Shown here piece by piece: positions 45,002-54,289 of a DNA stretch of 64,000 bases. The stretch comes from Pseudomonas mosselii (lineage in GTDB: Bacteria > Pseudomonadota > Gammaproteobacteria > Pseudomonadales > Pseudomonadaceae). Within the stretch, counting starts at the first letter, position 1, and each line of letters opens with the position of its first letter. The stretch is taken from positions 1,643,501 through 1,707,500 of the forward strand of contig NZ_CP081966.1 of the NCBI RefSeq assembly GCF_019823065.1, given 5' to 3'. The position numbers and the translations under genes were made by a program. The notes beneath the pieces were generated by a model that worked only from the letters and a program-made list of their open reading frames with translations, was not told the origin of the DNA and did not search any database.

Positions 45002-45400
45002 TCAGTAGCAGAACTCCAGCACGTTGGCCTGGCTCTTGTCGGTCGGCGCTGTGCGGTTCTGCTGCAGCCAGAACTGGCACTTGGGGCTGTTGAGGTTGCG
45101 CGGGTTGCCTTGGGCAGCCTCGGCGGCCTGTTGCAGTTCCTGCTTGTGCAGGATCTCTTTGTAGTGCTCGAACATCTGCGCCTGGGCGTCGGCCGGTTGT
45201 GCTGGCGCGCTAGCAGGCGCAGGCTGGACCACGGCGGGGACGGCGGCCTCGACCAGCGGCTGCACCTGTGCCGGCCACAGGCGCAAGGCCAGCCACAGGC
45301 TCAGGGCGATGGCCACGGCGCCGAGCCACAGGCCCAGGGCGACGCACAGCACCAGTTGCACGGGGCTGAGGGTGATCTTCAATTCGCGGGGGCGGGGCAT
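45002..45400 (-). CDS. Hypothetical membrane protein upstream of greAB-like gene
   Basis: A 132-residue protein with one N-terminal transmembrane helix (VLCVALGLWLGAVAIALSLWL, residues ~17-40), a Pro/Ala-rich linker and a C-terminal region with two conserved-looking Cys residues (SPKCQFWLQQ and EFCY at the end), suggesting a periplasmic disulfide. It is 2 bp upstream of the GreAB-like gene in the same transcript. Function unknown. Confidence 0.75.
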   Translation of the reverse strand: MPRPRELKITLSPVQLVLCVALGLWLGAVAIALSLWLALRLWPAQVQPLVEAAVPAVVQPAPASAPAQPADAQAQMFEHYKEILHKQELQQAAEAAQGNPRNLNSPKCQFWLQQNRTAPTDKSQANVLEFCY

Positions 45401-45535
45401 GGCGGCCTCCTGGCAGGCAGGTTAGTGGGGGCCATTCTCGCATGGCGCGACAGGTTTTTTCAGCGCCGCGCTTTTGCTGGCGGGCAAATATCCGCAAAAT
45501 CCGCGGTCTTTTTTCGCAGGTAACGGAACGTGGCG

Positions 45536-46669
45536 ATGAAAACCACCTGGGACATCTTCTGCACGGTCGTCGACAACTATGGCGACATCGGCGTCACCTG
45601 GCGCCTGGCGCGCCAGCTGGTGGCCGAGCACGACCTGGCGGTGCGCCTGTGGGTGGACGACCTGCAGGCTTTCGCGCGCCTGTGTCCGCAGGCCAGCATC
45701 CAGGCCGGGCAACAGTGGCAGCAGGGCGTCGAGATATGCCACTGGCCTGTCACGTGGCACGATGCGCAGCCAGCCCAGGTGGTGGTGGGTGCCTTTGCCT
45801 GCCAACTGCCGGACGGCTACATCGAGGCCATGGCCCGTCAGCCCACGCCACCCTTGTGGCTGAACCTGGACTACCTGAGCGCCGAAGACTGGGTGGAGGG
45901 TTGCCACGGCTTGCCTTCGCCTCAGGCCAATGGGCTGCGCAAGTTTTTCTTCTTCCCGGGCTTCACCGAGAACACCGGTGGTTTGTTGCGTGAAGCCTCT
46001 TTGCTGCCGCGTTGCGAAGCATTCCGGCATTCGCCTGACGAGCGGGCGAAGTTCCTGACGGGATTGGCAGTGCATCCCCAGGAAGGGGCCCGTCTGATCT
46101 CGCTGTTCGCCTACGAGAACCCGCAGTTGGGCAACTGGCTCGATGTGCTGGCCGCCGATGCGCACCCGACCCACTTGCTGGTGCCGCAGGGGCGCATCCT
46201 GGGTGACCTCGGCAACTGGTTGGGCGAGGCAGACTTGCCGGTGGGCGCGCTGCATCGGCGTGGGGCCTTGACCGTGCAGGTCCTGCCTTTCGTCAGCCAG
46301 GACGACTACGACCGGCTGCTGTGGAGCTGCGATTTCAACGCCGTTCGCGGCGAGGATTCTTTCGTGCGCGCGCAATGGGCTGGCGTGCCGATGCTCTGGC
46401 ACATCTACATCCAGGAAGAGAACGCCCACTGGGAAAAGCTCGAGGCATTCCTCGCCCTTTATCGCCAAGGCCTGTCGGCCGCCGCCGGGCAGGCACTGAC
46501 CGAACTGTGGCGCGCCTGGAACATGGATCGACCGATGGGCCAGGCCTGGCTGGCGCTGCAGCCGCATTGGGACGAGGTGCGCGAACACGCCCGCCAGTGG
46601 CAGGCCGCGCAGGCCGCTCGGCCGGACCTTGCCACGAGGCTGGTACAGTTTTACCGAAATTCGCTATGA
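45536..46669 (+). CDS. earP: EF-P arginine rhamnosyltransferase
   Basis: Transfers rhamnose from dTDP-rhamnose to Arg32 of EF-P. The 377-residue protein begins MKTTWDIFCTVVDNYGDIGVTWRLARQL, in which Asp13 and Asp17 lie in the conserved N-terminal motif of the EarP/GT104 family. It has the expected two-Rossmann layout, with FFFFPGF, LLVPQG and NAVRGEDSFVRAQWAG in the C-terminal donor-binding domain. The next gene encodes EF-P with Arg at the modified position. The ATG at 45536 is used rather than a GTG two codons upstream. Confidence 0.95.
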   Translation: MKTTWDIFCTVVDNYGDIGVTWRLARQLVAEHDLAVRLWVDDLQAFARLCPQASIQAGQQWQQGVEICHWPVTWHDAQPAQVVVGAFACQLPDGYIEAMARQPTPPLWLNLDYLSAEDWVEGCHGLPSPQANGLRKFFFFPGFTENTGGLLREASLLPRCEAFRHSPDERAKFLTGLAVHPQEGARLISLFAYENPQLGNWLDVLAADAHPTHLLVPQGRILGDLGNWLGEADLPVGALHRRGALTVQVLPFVSQDDYDRLLWSCDFNAVRGEDSFVRAQWAGVPMLWHIYIQEENAHWEKLEAFLALYRQGLSAAAGQALTELWRAWNMDRPMGQAWLALQPHWDEVREHARQWQAAQAARPDLATRLVQFYRNSL

Positions 46670-46670
46670 T
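46665..46670 (+). promoter_or_regulatory. Possible -10 box of efp inside the end of earP
   Basis: TATGAT at 46665-46670 overlaps the earP stop codon and lies 48 bp before the efp start. No strong -35 is visible; GGTACA at 46642-46647 is at a 17-bp spacing. This would let efp be expressed without earP. Confidence 0.4.
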
Positions 46671-46717
46671 ACGCGGCCTCGATTTTTATAAATCCATCCA
46701 GATTCGGATACTTCGTA

Positions 46718-47287
46718 ATGAAAACTGGTAAAGAGCTGAAACCCGGTACCGTACTGCGGATCGACAACGACCCGTGGCTGGTTCAAAAAGCTGAGTTCAC
46801 CAAGTCGGGCCGTAACAGCGCGATCATGAAGACCAAGCTGAAGAACCTGCTGACCGGCTACAAGACCGAAACCGTATACGGTGCGGACGACAAGCTGGAC
46901 GACGTGATCCTGGATCGCAAAGAAGCGACCCTGTCGTTCATCAGCGGTGACTCGTACACCTTCATGGACACCACCGACTACACCATGTACGAACTGAACG
47001 CCGAAGACATCGACGCCGTTCTGCCGTACATCGAAGAAGGCATGGAAGACGTCTGCGAAGCCGTGTTCTTCGAAGGCCGCCTGGTATCGGTAGAACTGCC
47101 GACCACCATCAGCCGCCAGGTCGTCTACACCGAGAACGCCGCACGTGGCGATACCTCGGGCAAGGTCATGAAGCCTGCCAAGCTGAAGAACGGTACCGAG
47201 ATCTCGGTTGCCGACTTCATCCAGATCGACGAGTGGATCGACATCGACACTCGCGACAACAGCTTCAAGGGCCGTTCCAAGAAGTAA
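46718..47287 (+). CDS. efp: Elongation factor P
   Basis: Relieves ribosome stalling at polyproline stretches. The 189-residue protein has three beta-barrel domains (KOW-like domain I, OB domains II and III). The loop tip reads TKSGRNSA with Arg32 at the modified site, which defines the EarP-dependent branch of EF-P (the Lys branch uses EpmA/EpmB). It follows earP, and a strong terminator ends the unit. Confidence 0.97.
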   Translation: MKTGKELKPGTVLRIDNDPWLVQKAEFTKSGRNSAIMKTKLKNLLTGYKTETVYGADDKLDDVILDRKEATLSFISGDSYTFMDTTDYTMYELNAEDIDAVLPYIEEGMEDVCEAVFFEGRLVSVELPTTISRQVVYTENAARGDTSGKVMKPAKLKNGTEISVADFIQIDEWIDIDTRDNSFKGRSKK

Positions 47288-47307
47288 TTCTTCTTGCGAT
47301 GAGCACG

Positions 47308-47337
47308 AAAAAACCCGGCCTTGGCCGGGTTTTTTTG
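47308..47337 (+). terminator. Rho-independent terminator after efp
   Basis: AAACCCGGCC (47311-47320) and GGCCGGGTTT (47323-47332) form a stem with a 2-base loop, followed by a T-run of seven. Confidence 0.92.
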
Positions 47338-47388
47338 TGCCTGTGAAACCGTGTCGCCTTCATCGCGGGGCAAGTCGCATCGGCGTCC

Positions 47389-47817
47389 TCAGACAGTCAC
47401 ATGCAACCGCACATCCACATTGCCGCGGGTGGCGTTGGAGTAAGGGCAGACCCTGTGCGCCTTTTCCACCAGCCCTTCGGCGTCGGCCTGGGCCAGGCCC
47501 GGCAGGTTGATGTGCAGGTCGATGTCCAGGCCGAAACCGCCCGGGATCTGGCCGATGCCGACGTTGGCGGTGATCGACGCATCCGCCGGCAGGGCCTTTT
47601 TCTCCTGGCCGGCGACGAACTTCAGCGCGCCGATGAAGCAGGCCGAGTAGCCGGCGGCGAACATCTGCTCGGGGTTGGTGCCGTCACCGCCTGCGCCACC
47701 CAGTTCCTTGGGGGTGCTCAGCTTGACTTCCAGCTTGCCGTCGCTGGAGCGGGATTTGCCATCACGACCACCGGTGGAAGTGGCTTCTGCGATGTACAGC
47801 GGAGTGACCTTTTGCAT
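47389..47817 (-). CDS. ohr: Organic hydroperoxide resistance protein
   Basis: A 142-residue thiol peroxidase of the Ohr/OsmC family that reduces organic hydroperoxides. The reactive Cys60 (AAGYSACF) and resolving Cys124 (RVCPYSNATRGN) are present, with the conserved YSNATRGNVDV C-terminal block. The ATG at 47817 is chosen because the protein then starts MQKVTPLYIAEATSTGG, as in other Ohr proteins. It is downstream of ohrR on the same strand with an operator in between. Confidence 0.95.
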   Translation of the reverse strand: MQKVTPLYIAEATSTGGRDGKSRSSDGKLEVKLSTPKELGGAGGDGTNPEQMFAAGYSACFIGALKFVAGQEKKALPADASITANVGIGQIPGGFGLDIDLHINLPGLAQADAEGLVEKAHRVCPYSNATRGNVDVRLHVTV

Positions 47818-47867
47818 CTTGAGCCTCGCTTGGTGCTGTGCGCCGTCGGCGCTGAGTGGGTATGGGA

Positions 47868-47903
47868 TTAACTTAGCGCGCAATTATTTAGTGCGCAAGT
47901 TAA
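47868..47903 (-). promoter_or_regulatory. OhrR operator upstream of ohr
   Basis: A 36-bp near-palindrome: TTAACTT (47868-47874) with AAGTTAA (47897-47903), and internal GCGCGCAATTA/TAGTGCGC halves. It overlaps the promoter region 50 bp before ohr and fits the TAC/GTA-rich half-site layout of OhrR boxes. Confidence 0.7.
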
Positions 47904-47946
47904 ATATTCGACCATTCATCCGAACAGCCATCTCACAGCTTAGACG

Positions 47947-48402
47947 TCAGAGGTTTTCTTGCAGCTGCGCACGCAGGGCGAGCAGGTCGGCCTGCAGCTT
48001 GCGCAGTTGCTCGGCACTGTGGCCGCTGGCCTGCAGGATGCACTGCGGCACGCGCTGGGCCTCGGCCTGCAGGGCGCGGCCCTGGTCGGTCAGTTGCACT
48101 AGCACCACCCGTTCATCCTCACGGCTGCGGCTGCGCTTGAGCAGGCCCTCGCTTTCCAGGCGCTTGAGCAGCGGTGTCAGCGAACCGGGGTCGGTGAGCA
48201 GGCGCTGGCTGATCTCGCCCACGGTCAGGCCGTCCTGTTCCCACAAGACCAGCATGGCCAGGTACTGCGGGTAGGTCAGGCCCAGTGCTTGCAGCAGGGG
48301 CTTGTAGACCTTGGTCATCAGCAACGAGGTCGAGTGCAGGGCGAAGCAGACCTGGTTGTCCAGCAGCAGCGCGTCGCAGGGGGCTTGGGTGTCGGCGTTC
48401 AT
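47947..48402 (-). CDS. ohrR: OhrR, MarR-family organic peroxide sensor
   Basis: A 151-residue MarR-family repressor. The sensing Cys19 lies in NQVCFALHS, and the winged helix (LTYPQYLAMLVLWEQDGLTVGEISQRLLTDPGSLTPLLKRLE) is in the centre. Oxidation of the Cys by organic hydroperoxides releases DNA and induces ohr. The gene lies upstream of ohr in the same orientation; its own promoter may also be regulated. There is a second Cys pair possibility (Cys9). Confidence 0.92.
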   Translation of the reverse strand: MNADTQAPCDALLLDNQVCFALHSTSLLMTKVYKPLLQALGLTYPQYLAMLVLWEQDGLTVGEISQRLLTDPGSLTPLLKRLESEGLLKRSRSREDERVVLVQLTDQGRALQAEAQRVPQCILQASGHSAEQLRKLQADLLALRAQLQENL

Positions 48403-48457
48403 GCAGGTCCTTGGAATCGGTAAGGGTTGAAATCTAGCACGCCAAAGCTTGGTGCGC

Positions 48458-49414
48458 TCATTGCCAGCGCAGCTCGCTTCTCAGCGCCAGGTCCCAGGGT
48501 GGCACCGGGCTGAAACGGCTCTTGAGGAATTCGAGCAGCAAGCGGCTGCGAGAGTTCGTTTCATGTTCCAGACGCAGGGCGTAAATGCCGCTGGTCTCGG
48601 GCTCCGGCAGGCCGTTGTCGCAGAACAGCGGGAGCAGTTCGCCACGCAGGAGGTAGTCGCTGATCAGCCAGGTCGGCAGGTGGGCGACGCCCAAGCCGGC
48701 CAGGGCGCCAAACAGCAGGGTCTCGGCGTTGTTGGCGGCCATGCGCATGCGCGCCGGGCGGTACAGGCGGGTCTGGCCGGCGACCGCGAAGCGCCAGGCG
48801 AACGGCGGGGCCAGTCCGTCCCAGTCGAGGCCGTCGTGCCCGGGCAGCTCGCTGGGGCAGGCCGGCACCCCGCGGCTGGCCAGGTACGCGGGGCTGGCAC
48901 AGGCGATGCGCACCATGTAGGCCAGGGGCGTGGCCACCAGGCGGGTGTCGGCCAGGGGGCCGGCGCGCAGCACCAGGTCCACCTCGCCCAGGTGGCTGCC
49001 GTGCAGGTCGACGAAGCTGTCGATCAGGCGCAGCTGCACGTCGAGCCCGGGATAGGCCACCAGGAAATCGGCGATGGCCGGGGCCAGGTGGCGACGGCCG
49101 AAGGCGGCTGGTGCGTCGATGCGGATCAAGCCTTCCGGGGCATTGCTCAACGACACCGCCTCGGCGCGTGCCAGGCGCAGCTCCTCGATGATGCGCCGGG
49201 CCCGCTCGGCGAAGGCATTGCCAGCCGGCGTCGGGCGCACGGCGTGGGTGCTGCGCGAGAACAGGCGGCTGCCCACCGCGCTTTCCAGGTTGTCGATGCG
49301 CCGCGCCACCGCGGAGGGCGTCAACGGATGGCGCCGGGCGGCGGCGGAGAAACTGCCGGTTTCCAGCACGTCGAGGAACAGGCTGAGTTGTTCGGTGAGG
49401 ATGTCGGGGCTCAT
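48458..49414 (-). CDS. LysR-family transcriptional regulator
   Basis: A 318-residue LTTR with the DNA-binding domain DILTEQLSLFLDVLETGSFSAAARRHPLTPSAVARRIDNLE and an effector domain typical of the CrgA-like group. It is divergent from the TSUP transporter at 49532 and is its likely regulator. The ATG at 49414 is chosen; the open frame continues upstream through the transporter region on the opposite strand, which I treat as chance. Confidence 0.88.
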   Translation of the reverse strand: MSPDILTEQLSLFLDVLETGSFSAAARRHPLTPSAVARRIDNLESAVGSRLFSRSTHAVRPTPAGNAFAERARRIIEELRLARAEAVSLSNAPEGLIRIDAPAAFGRRHLAPAIADFLVAYPGLDVQLRLIDSFVDLHGSHLGEVDLVLRAGPLADTRLVATPLAYMVRIACASPAYLASRGVPACPSELPGHDGLDWDGLAPPFAWRFAVAGQTRLYRPARMRMAANNAETLLFGALAGLGVAHLPTWLISDYLLRGELLPLFCDNGLPEPETSGIYALRLEHETNSRSRLLLEFLKSRFSPVPPWDLALRSELRWQ

Positions 49415-49531
49415 GGCGGCTCGATGCTTGTGCGAAATGCGCAAAGCCATTGTGCGCTGCTGTGCGTTTCCCCGCCAGCCGTGACTGGCTAGCATGCCCT
49501 CATTCTCTGAAAGCAGGCGGATGAGGCGCTG

Positions 49532-50281
49532 ATGATCGAGTGGGTGATGTATATCGTGCTGGGGGCCGCGCTCGGCACCTTGGGTGGGCTGTTCGGCATC
49601 GGCGGCGGGTTGATCGCCATTCCGGCGCTGGGCGTGCTGTTCGGCCTTGACCAGCAGTTGGCCCAGGGCACCGCCCTGGTGATGGTGGTGCCCAACGTGC
49701 TGCTGGCGCTGTGGCGCTACCACCAGCGCAACCGCATCGAGCTGCGCCATGCTGTGCCGTTGTCGCTGTGCAGCTTCGTGTTCGCCTGGCTGGGGTCGAT
49801 CTGGGCGGTGGGCATCGATGCCCAGTCGATGCGCCTGTACTTCGTCGGTTTCCTGGTGGCGCTGGCGGTTTGGAATGTGGCGCGGATGTTCCTGCCGGTG
49901 CGGCCGCCGAGCAACCAGCTGCGTTATCCGTGGCCCTGGCTGGGCGTGCTGGGCAGCTTCGCCGGGACCATGGGTGGGCTGTTTGGCGTGGGCGGGGCGG
50001 TGGTGGCCACGCCGATCCTGACCTCGGTATTCGGCACTACCCAGGTGGTGGCCCAGGGGCTGTCGCTGGCATTGGCGGCGCCGAGCACCATGGTGACGCT
50101 GTTGACCTACGGGGTGCACCAGAGTGTCGACTGGGGCATCGGGATTCCACTGGCCGTGGGTGGGTTGCTGAGCATCAGCTGGGGGGTGAAGCTGGCCCAT
50201 GCGTTGCCGGAGAAGGTGTTGCGCACGCTGTTCTGCGGGTTTTTGGTGGTGTGTGCGGTGATGCTTGGGTTCGAGCTTTAG
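49532..50281 (+). CDS. TSUP (TauE/SafE) family membrane transporter
   Basis: A 249-residue inner-membrane protein with eight predicted helices and the repeated TSUP motif GGLFGIGGGLIAIPAL and GGLFGVGGAVVATPIL. Members export or import sulfite, sulfoacetate or related anions. The LysR gene divergently transcribed at 48458 probably regulates it. Substrate unknown. Its downstream neighbour is a REP element, then a convergent LysR gene. Confidence 0.88.
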   Translation: MIEWVMYIVLGAALGTLGGLFGIGGGLIAIPALGVLFGLDQQLAQGTALVMVVPNVLLALWRYHQRNRIELRHAVPLSLCSFVFAWLGSIWAVGIDAQSMRLYFVGFLVALAVWNVARMFLPVRPPSNQLRYPWPWLGVLGSFAGTMGGLFGVGGAVVATPILTSVFGTTQVVAQGLSLALAAPSTMVTLLTYGVHQSVDWGIGIPLAVGGLLSISWGVKLAHALPEKVLRTLFCGFLVVCAVMLGFEL

Positions 50282-50296
50282 GCGCAGTCTGCCTGA

Positions 50297-50371
50297 TCGC
50301 GGGGCAAGTCGCATCGGCGCACCGCCGCTCCCATGCTTGATCACTGGTGGGAGCGGGCTTGCCCCGCGATA
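50297..50371. repeat. Partly degenerate REP pair
   Basis: The right arm GTGGGAGCGGGCTTGCCCCG (50346-50365, extending to 50371) is intact, while the left arm (ATCGCGGGGCAAGTCGC, then GCCGCTCCCAT) is interrupted by ~13 bp. It separates convergent TSUP and LysR genes. Confidence 0.65.
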
Positions 50372-50382
50372 GTTTTGACGTG

Positions 50383-51234
50383 TTACTTGAACCCTTCGAC
50401 GATGTACTCGGCCATGCAGTCGGTGATCGGCGAATGCTGCTGGTCGTTGCGCAGCAGCATCACATTGGCCATGTGCAACTGCGGCAGGCCGTCGTCCGCA
50501 CCGAGGATGCGCAGGTCGCCGCCGATCAGGCTCTGCAACTGTGCGGTCACCGCCAGCCCGGCATGCACGATGGCGAAGATCGCCGCCAGGCTCGGGCTGG
50601 TGTAGGCGATGCGGTACTCGATGCCCTGGCGCTCCAGGGCGTTGCAGGTCCAGGCGCGGCAGAAGCAGTCGGTGTTGAACAGCGCCAGCGGCATCGGCCG
50701 CTGCTCGTGGGGGCAGAAACCCTTCGCCGCGGCCCACACCAGGCGCTCCTGGCGCAGCAGTTGGCCAACTTCGTTGCCCGGCTCGCGGGTGACGATGGTC
50801 AGGTCCAGGTCCTGGCGCAGCATCAGCTGCTTGGACGAGTCGCAGTGCACCTCGACATGGATCAGCGGGTACGCCTGGGCGAAACGGGTGAGGATGCCCG
50901 GCAGGTAGCGCATGGCGTAGTCGTCCGGGGTGCCGATGCGCACCACGCCGACCATGTGCGGCATGCGCAGGGTGTTGAACACTTCGCCGTGCAGCTTGAG
51001 GATGCGCCGGGCATAGCCCAGCAGGACCTGGCCCTCGGCGGTGAGGCGCACCTGGCGGCCGTCACGCTCGAACAGCTGGCGCTGCAGGATGTCCTCCTCC
51101 AGGCGCTTCATCTGCATGCTCACCGCCGACTGGGTGCGGTTGACCACCTCGCCGGCGCGGGTGAAGCCGCCTTGCTCGGCGATGGCGACGAAGGTGCGCA
51201 GCACGTCCGCGTCGAGACTCTGATACTGGGACAT
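50383..51234 (-). CDS. LysR-family transcriptional regulator
   Basis: A 283-residue LTTR: DNA-binding domain LDADVLRTFVAIAEQGGFTRAGEVVNRTQSAVSMQMKRLEED and an effector domain. It is divergent from a DUF1127 gene, with 96 bp between them holding a direct repeat of CATGGCATCA. LysR/DUF1127 pairs are known in the genus, so control of the small protein is likely. Effector unknown. Confidence 0.88.
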   Translation of the reverse strand: MSQYQSLDADVLRTFVAIAEQGGFTRAGEVVNRTQSAVSMQMKRLEEDILQRQLFERDGRQVRLTAEGQVLLGYARRILKLHGEVFNTLRMPHMVGVVRIGTPDDYAMRYLPGILTRFAQAYPLIHVEVHCDSSKQLMLRQDLDLTIVTREPGNEVGQLLRQERLVWAAAKGFCPHEQRPMPLALFNTDCFCRAWTCNALERQGIEYRIAYTSPSLAAIFAIVHAGLAVTAQLQSLIGGDLRILGADDGLPQLHMANVMLLRNDQQHSPITDCMAEYIVEGFK

Positions 51235-51263
51235 GGCATCAATCTCCGAGATGCATGGCATCA
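51232..51263. promoter_or_regulatory. Direct repeat in the LysR/DUF1127 gap
   Basis: CATGGCATCA occurs at 51232-51241 and again at 51254-51263, 22 bp apart, about two helical turns. One copy overlaps the LysR start codon. It could be an operator bound by that regulator. Confidence 0.35.
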
Positions 51264-51330
51264 GAAACATTCGTTGGATTGATCTTAGGCCTGGGAAGAG
51301 ACTGGAGCCATCCACAAGGAGGGCGTCAAG

Positions 51331-51549
51331 ATGAAAGGTCATTTCAACGTTGCTCACCAGCCTGGGTCTACCCTCGGCCACCTGTTGCACGATGCCGGCG
51401 GGCGGCTGCTGCGCTGGTACGAACTGCACCGCCAGCGCGACGAACTGGCGCGCCTGAGCGATGCCACGCTGCACGACCTGGGGTTGTCGCGGGCCGATAT
51501 CCAGCAGGAGGCCGACCGGCATTTCTGGGAAGACCCGCTGCGTAAATGA
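51331..51549 (+). CDS. DUF1127 small protein (YjiS-like)
   Basis: A 72-residue basic protein with the DUF1127 core WYELHRQRDELARLSDATLHDLGLSRADI. DUF1127 proteins are short Arg-rich helical proteins, some of which bind RNA and affect small-RNA turnover in other proteobacteria. The N-terminal part is low in hydrophobicity, with no signal peptide. It follows the divergent LysR and precedes the AlkX-like gene by 77 bp. Confidence 0.82.
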   Translation: MKGHFNVAHQPGSTLGHLLHDAGGRLLRWYELHRQRDELARLSDATLHDLGLSRADIQQEADRHFWEDPLRK

Positions 51550-51625
51550 AGAGGGCTGCAATCGCCGGACAAACCTGTCCGGCGATTGCGTCTTTACTGT
51601 CTGAACATCAGACGGAGCCCACTGC

Positions 51626-52846
51626 ATGTCCCTCAGCCTGTCCCTCGCCCAGGCCCGCCGCCTGGCCTTGTCTGCCCAGGGCTTCGGCAAGTCGCCCGGC
51701 GGCCCGCCGACCCCTGCCAGTCTCACGCGCATGTTCCAGCGCCTGGGCGTGGTGCAGATCGACTCGGTCAATGCCCTGGTGCGCTCCCACTACCTGCCGC
51801 TGTTCTCGCGCCTGGGCGACTATCCGCGCGACCTGCTCGACCAGCTCGCCTGGGGGCAGCGCCGCCAGCGCCGGTTGTTTGAATACTGGGGCCATGAAGC
51901 ATCGTTGCTGCCGCTGGCGTTGTACCCGCTGATGCGCTGGCGCATGGCCCATGCCGCCGACGGCAAGGGCATCTACCGGCAACTGGCCGCGTTCGGCCGC
52001 GAGCGGCGCGAGGTGATCGAGCGAGTGCTGGCGGCGGTTCGCGACCAGGGCGCGCTGGGCGCGGGCAGCCTGTCCACCCGTGAGGAGCGCGCCGGCCCCT
52101 GGTGGGACTGGAGCGAAGAAAAGCATGCGCTGGAATGGCTGTTCGCCGCCGGCGAGGTCACCGTGGCCGGGCGTCGCGGGTTCGAGCGCCTGTACGACCT
52201 GCCCGAGCGGGTGCTGCCGGCGACCCTCCTAGAGCAGGCCCAACCCAACGAGGCCGAAGCGCACCAGGGCTTGCTGCTGCACGCCGCGGTTGCCCTGGGC
52301 GTGGCCTCCGAACAGGACCTGCGTGATTACTTTCGCCTCTCGCCGCAGCAGAGCAAGGCCGCCCTGGCCGTATTGGTCGAGGACGGGCGCCTGCAGGCCT
52401 GCACGGTGCAGGGTTGGAAACAACCAGCCTATGTCGCGGGCGTGCCACGGGTTCCCCGGCGCATCGAAGCCAGCGCCTTGCTCTCGCCTTTTGATTCACT
52501 GGTCTGGGCGCGTGAGCGTACCGAGCGCCTGTTCGACTTCCGCTACCGCCTTGAGATCTACACCCCGGCGCACAAGCGGGTGTACGGCTACTACGTGCTG
52601 CCGTTTCTTTATCGGGAGCGCATTGCCGCGCGGGTGGATCTGCGCGCCGAGCGCGCCCACGGGCGGTTGGCGGTGCATGCAGTTCACGAGGAACCGGCAG
52701 GGCTGGACGGGGAAGGGTATCTGGCGCTGGCGGCCAACTTGCAGCGGCTAGCCGCCTGGCTGGGGCTGGAGAGGGTGCAGCTCAACTGCCCCCGCGCCGA
52801 GGGCAGCCGGCTGCGTCAGGCGTTGCTCAGCGGCGTACCTGCTTGA
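51626..52846 (+). CDS. AlkX/YcaQ-type interstrand-crosslink DNA glycosylase
   Basis: A 406-residue protein of the HTH_42 superfamily. The catalytic QxD motif of the YcaQ/AlkX branch is visible as VVQIDSV near residue 44, followed by [15 protein letters not shown]. Tandem winged-helix domains follow and the C-terminal region includes [24 protein letters not shown]. YcaQ (AlkX) excises alkylated bases, including interstrand crosslinks; the QxD motif distinguishes it from the QxQ antibiotic-self-resistance AlkZ branch. Its last 20 bp overlap the convergent DAHP synthase gene. Confidence 0.85.
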   Translation: MSLSLSLAQARRLALSAQGFGKSPGGPPTPASLTRMFQRLGVVQIDSVNALVRSHYLPLFSRLGDYPRDLLDQLAWGQRRQRRLFEYWGHEASLLPLALYPLMRWRMAHAADGKGIYRQLAAFGRERREVIERVLAAVRDQGALGAGSLSTREERAGPWWDWSEEKHALEWLFAAGEVTVAGRRGFERLYDLPERVLPATLLEQAQPNEAEAHQGLLLHAAVALGVASEQDLRDYFRLSPQQSKAALAVLVEDGRLQACTVQGWKQPAYVAGVPRVPRRIEASALLSPFDSLVWARERTERLFDFRYRLEIYTPAHKRVYGYYVLPFLYRERIAARVDLRAERAHGRLAVHAVHEEPAGLDGEGYLALAANLQRLAAWLGLERVQLNCPRAEGSRLRQALLSGVPA

Positions 52847-54173
52847 GGGTTTCGGCGATCAGGAACGCCAGCTCCAGCGATTGGTCGGCGTTCATCCGCG
52901 GGTCGCAGTGGGTGTGATAGCGGTCGGACAGTGCGTCTTCGGTGATCGGCCGGGCGCCGCCGATGCACTCGGTGACGTTCTGCCCGGTCATCTCGATGTG
53001 GATACCACCGGCGTGGCTGCCCTCGGCCTGGTGCACCTGGAAGAACTGCTTGACCTCGTCGAGGATCTGCGCGAAATCGCGGGTCTTGTAGCCGCTGCTG
53101 GCCTTGATGGTGTTGCCGTGCATCGGATCGGAGCTCCACAGCACTTGGCGCCCCTCGCGCTGCACGGTGCGGATCAGCCCCGGCAGGTGGTCGCCGACCT
53201 TGCCGGCGCCCATGCGCACGATCAGGTTCAGGCGGCCCGGGTCGTTGTCCGGGTTGAGCACGTCGATCAGGCGGATCAGCTCCTCGGGGTTCATGCTCGG
53301 GCCGACCTTGACCCCGATCGGGTTGTGCACGCCGCGCAGGAACTCGACATGGGCGCCGTCGAGCTGGCGCGTGCGGTCGCCGATCCACAGCATGTGCGCC
53401 GAGCAATCGTAGTAGTCGCCGGTCAGGCTGTCGCTGCGCACGAAGGCTTCCTCGTAGTTGAGCAGCAACGCTTCGTGGGCGGTGAAGAAGCTGGTTTCAC
53501 GCAGTTGCGGCGCGGTGTCCAGGCCGCAGGCGCGCATGAAGGCCAGGGTCTCGTCGATGCGGTTGGCCAACTGGTGGTACTTGTCGGCCAGCGCCGAGTT
53601 GGCGATGAAGTCCAGGTTCCACTTGTGCACCTGGTGCAGGTCGGCAAAGCCGCCCTGGGCGAAGGCGCGCAGCAGGTTGAGGCTGGCGGTGGCCTGGTGG
53701 TAGGCCTGCAGCAGGCGCTCGGGGTCGGGGACGCGACTTTTTTCGTCGAAGCCGATGCCGTTGACGATGTCGCCGCGGTAGGCGGGCAGGGTGATGTCGC
53801 CGATGGTCTCGTCGTTGGCCGAGCGCGGCTTGGCGAACTGGCCGGCCATTCGCCCGACCTTGACCACCGGGCAGCCGGCGGCAAAGGTCATGACAATGGC
53901 CATCTGCAGCAGCACCTTGAAGGTGTCGCGGATCTTCGCCGCGGAGAACTCGGCGAAGCTCTCGGCGCAGTCGCCGCCCTGCAGCAGGAACGCCCGGCCC
54001 TGGGTCACCTCGGCGAACTGCCGGCGCAGCTCGCGGGCTTCGCCGGCGAACACCAGCGGCGGGTAGCTGGCCAAAGTCTGCTCCACCTTCAGCAGGTGTG
54101 CGGCGTCGGGGTAGATCGGTTGCTGCTGGATCGGCAGGGCGCGCCAGCTGTCAGGGGTCCATTGTCGGGTCAT
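52827..54173 (-). CDS. Class II DAHP synthase
   Basis: Condenses phosphoenolpyruvate and erythrose 4-phosphate to 3-deoxy-7-phosphoheptulonate, the first shikimate pathway step. At 448 residues it has the class II (plant/AroA-II) features: [47 protein letters not shown], and metal-binding Cys/His motifs in [20 protein letters not shown]. In P. aeruginosa such enzymes are PhzC or housekeeping; without phenazine genes nearby, a biosynthetic role is likelier. It is divergent from the spermidine-synthase-like gene. Confidence 0.93.
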   Translation of the reverse strand: MTRQWTPDSWRALPIQQQPIYPDAAHLLKVEQTLASYPPLVFAGEARELRRQFAEVTQGRAFLLQGGDCAESFAEFSAAKIRDTFKVLLQMAIVMTFAAGCPVVKVGRMAGQFAKPRSANDETIGDITLPAYRGDIVNGIGFDEKSRVPDPERLLQAYHQATASLNLLRAFAQGGFADLHQVHKWNLDFIANSALADKYHQLANRIDETLAFMRACGLDTAPQLRETSFFTAHEALLLNYEEAFVRSDSLTGDYYDCSAHMLWIGDRTRQLDGAHVEFLRGVHNPIGVKVGPSMNPEELIRLIDVLNPDNDPGRLNLIVRMGAGKVGDHLPGLIRTVQREGRQVLWSSDPMHGNTIKASSGYKTRDFAQILDEVKQFFQVHQAEGSHAGGIHIEMTGQNVTECIGGARPITEDALSDRYHTHCDPRMNADQSLELAFLIAETLKQVRR

Positions 54174-54289
54174 TGCAAGCTCTATCCATAAGTGTCGTTA
54201 AGGCCTGCCGGTCATGGTACGCCCGGGTGTGCTTGTTGCACCACCGGCATTGGCGGACAATGGGCCTTTTGCGCGGGCAGGTGGTAGGG

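Noticed and set aside
49415..50737. Minus-strand extension of the LysR gene through the TSUP transporter
   Set aside because: The LysR helix-turn-helix starts at 49414; the extension is antisense to a good membrane transporter.
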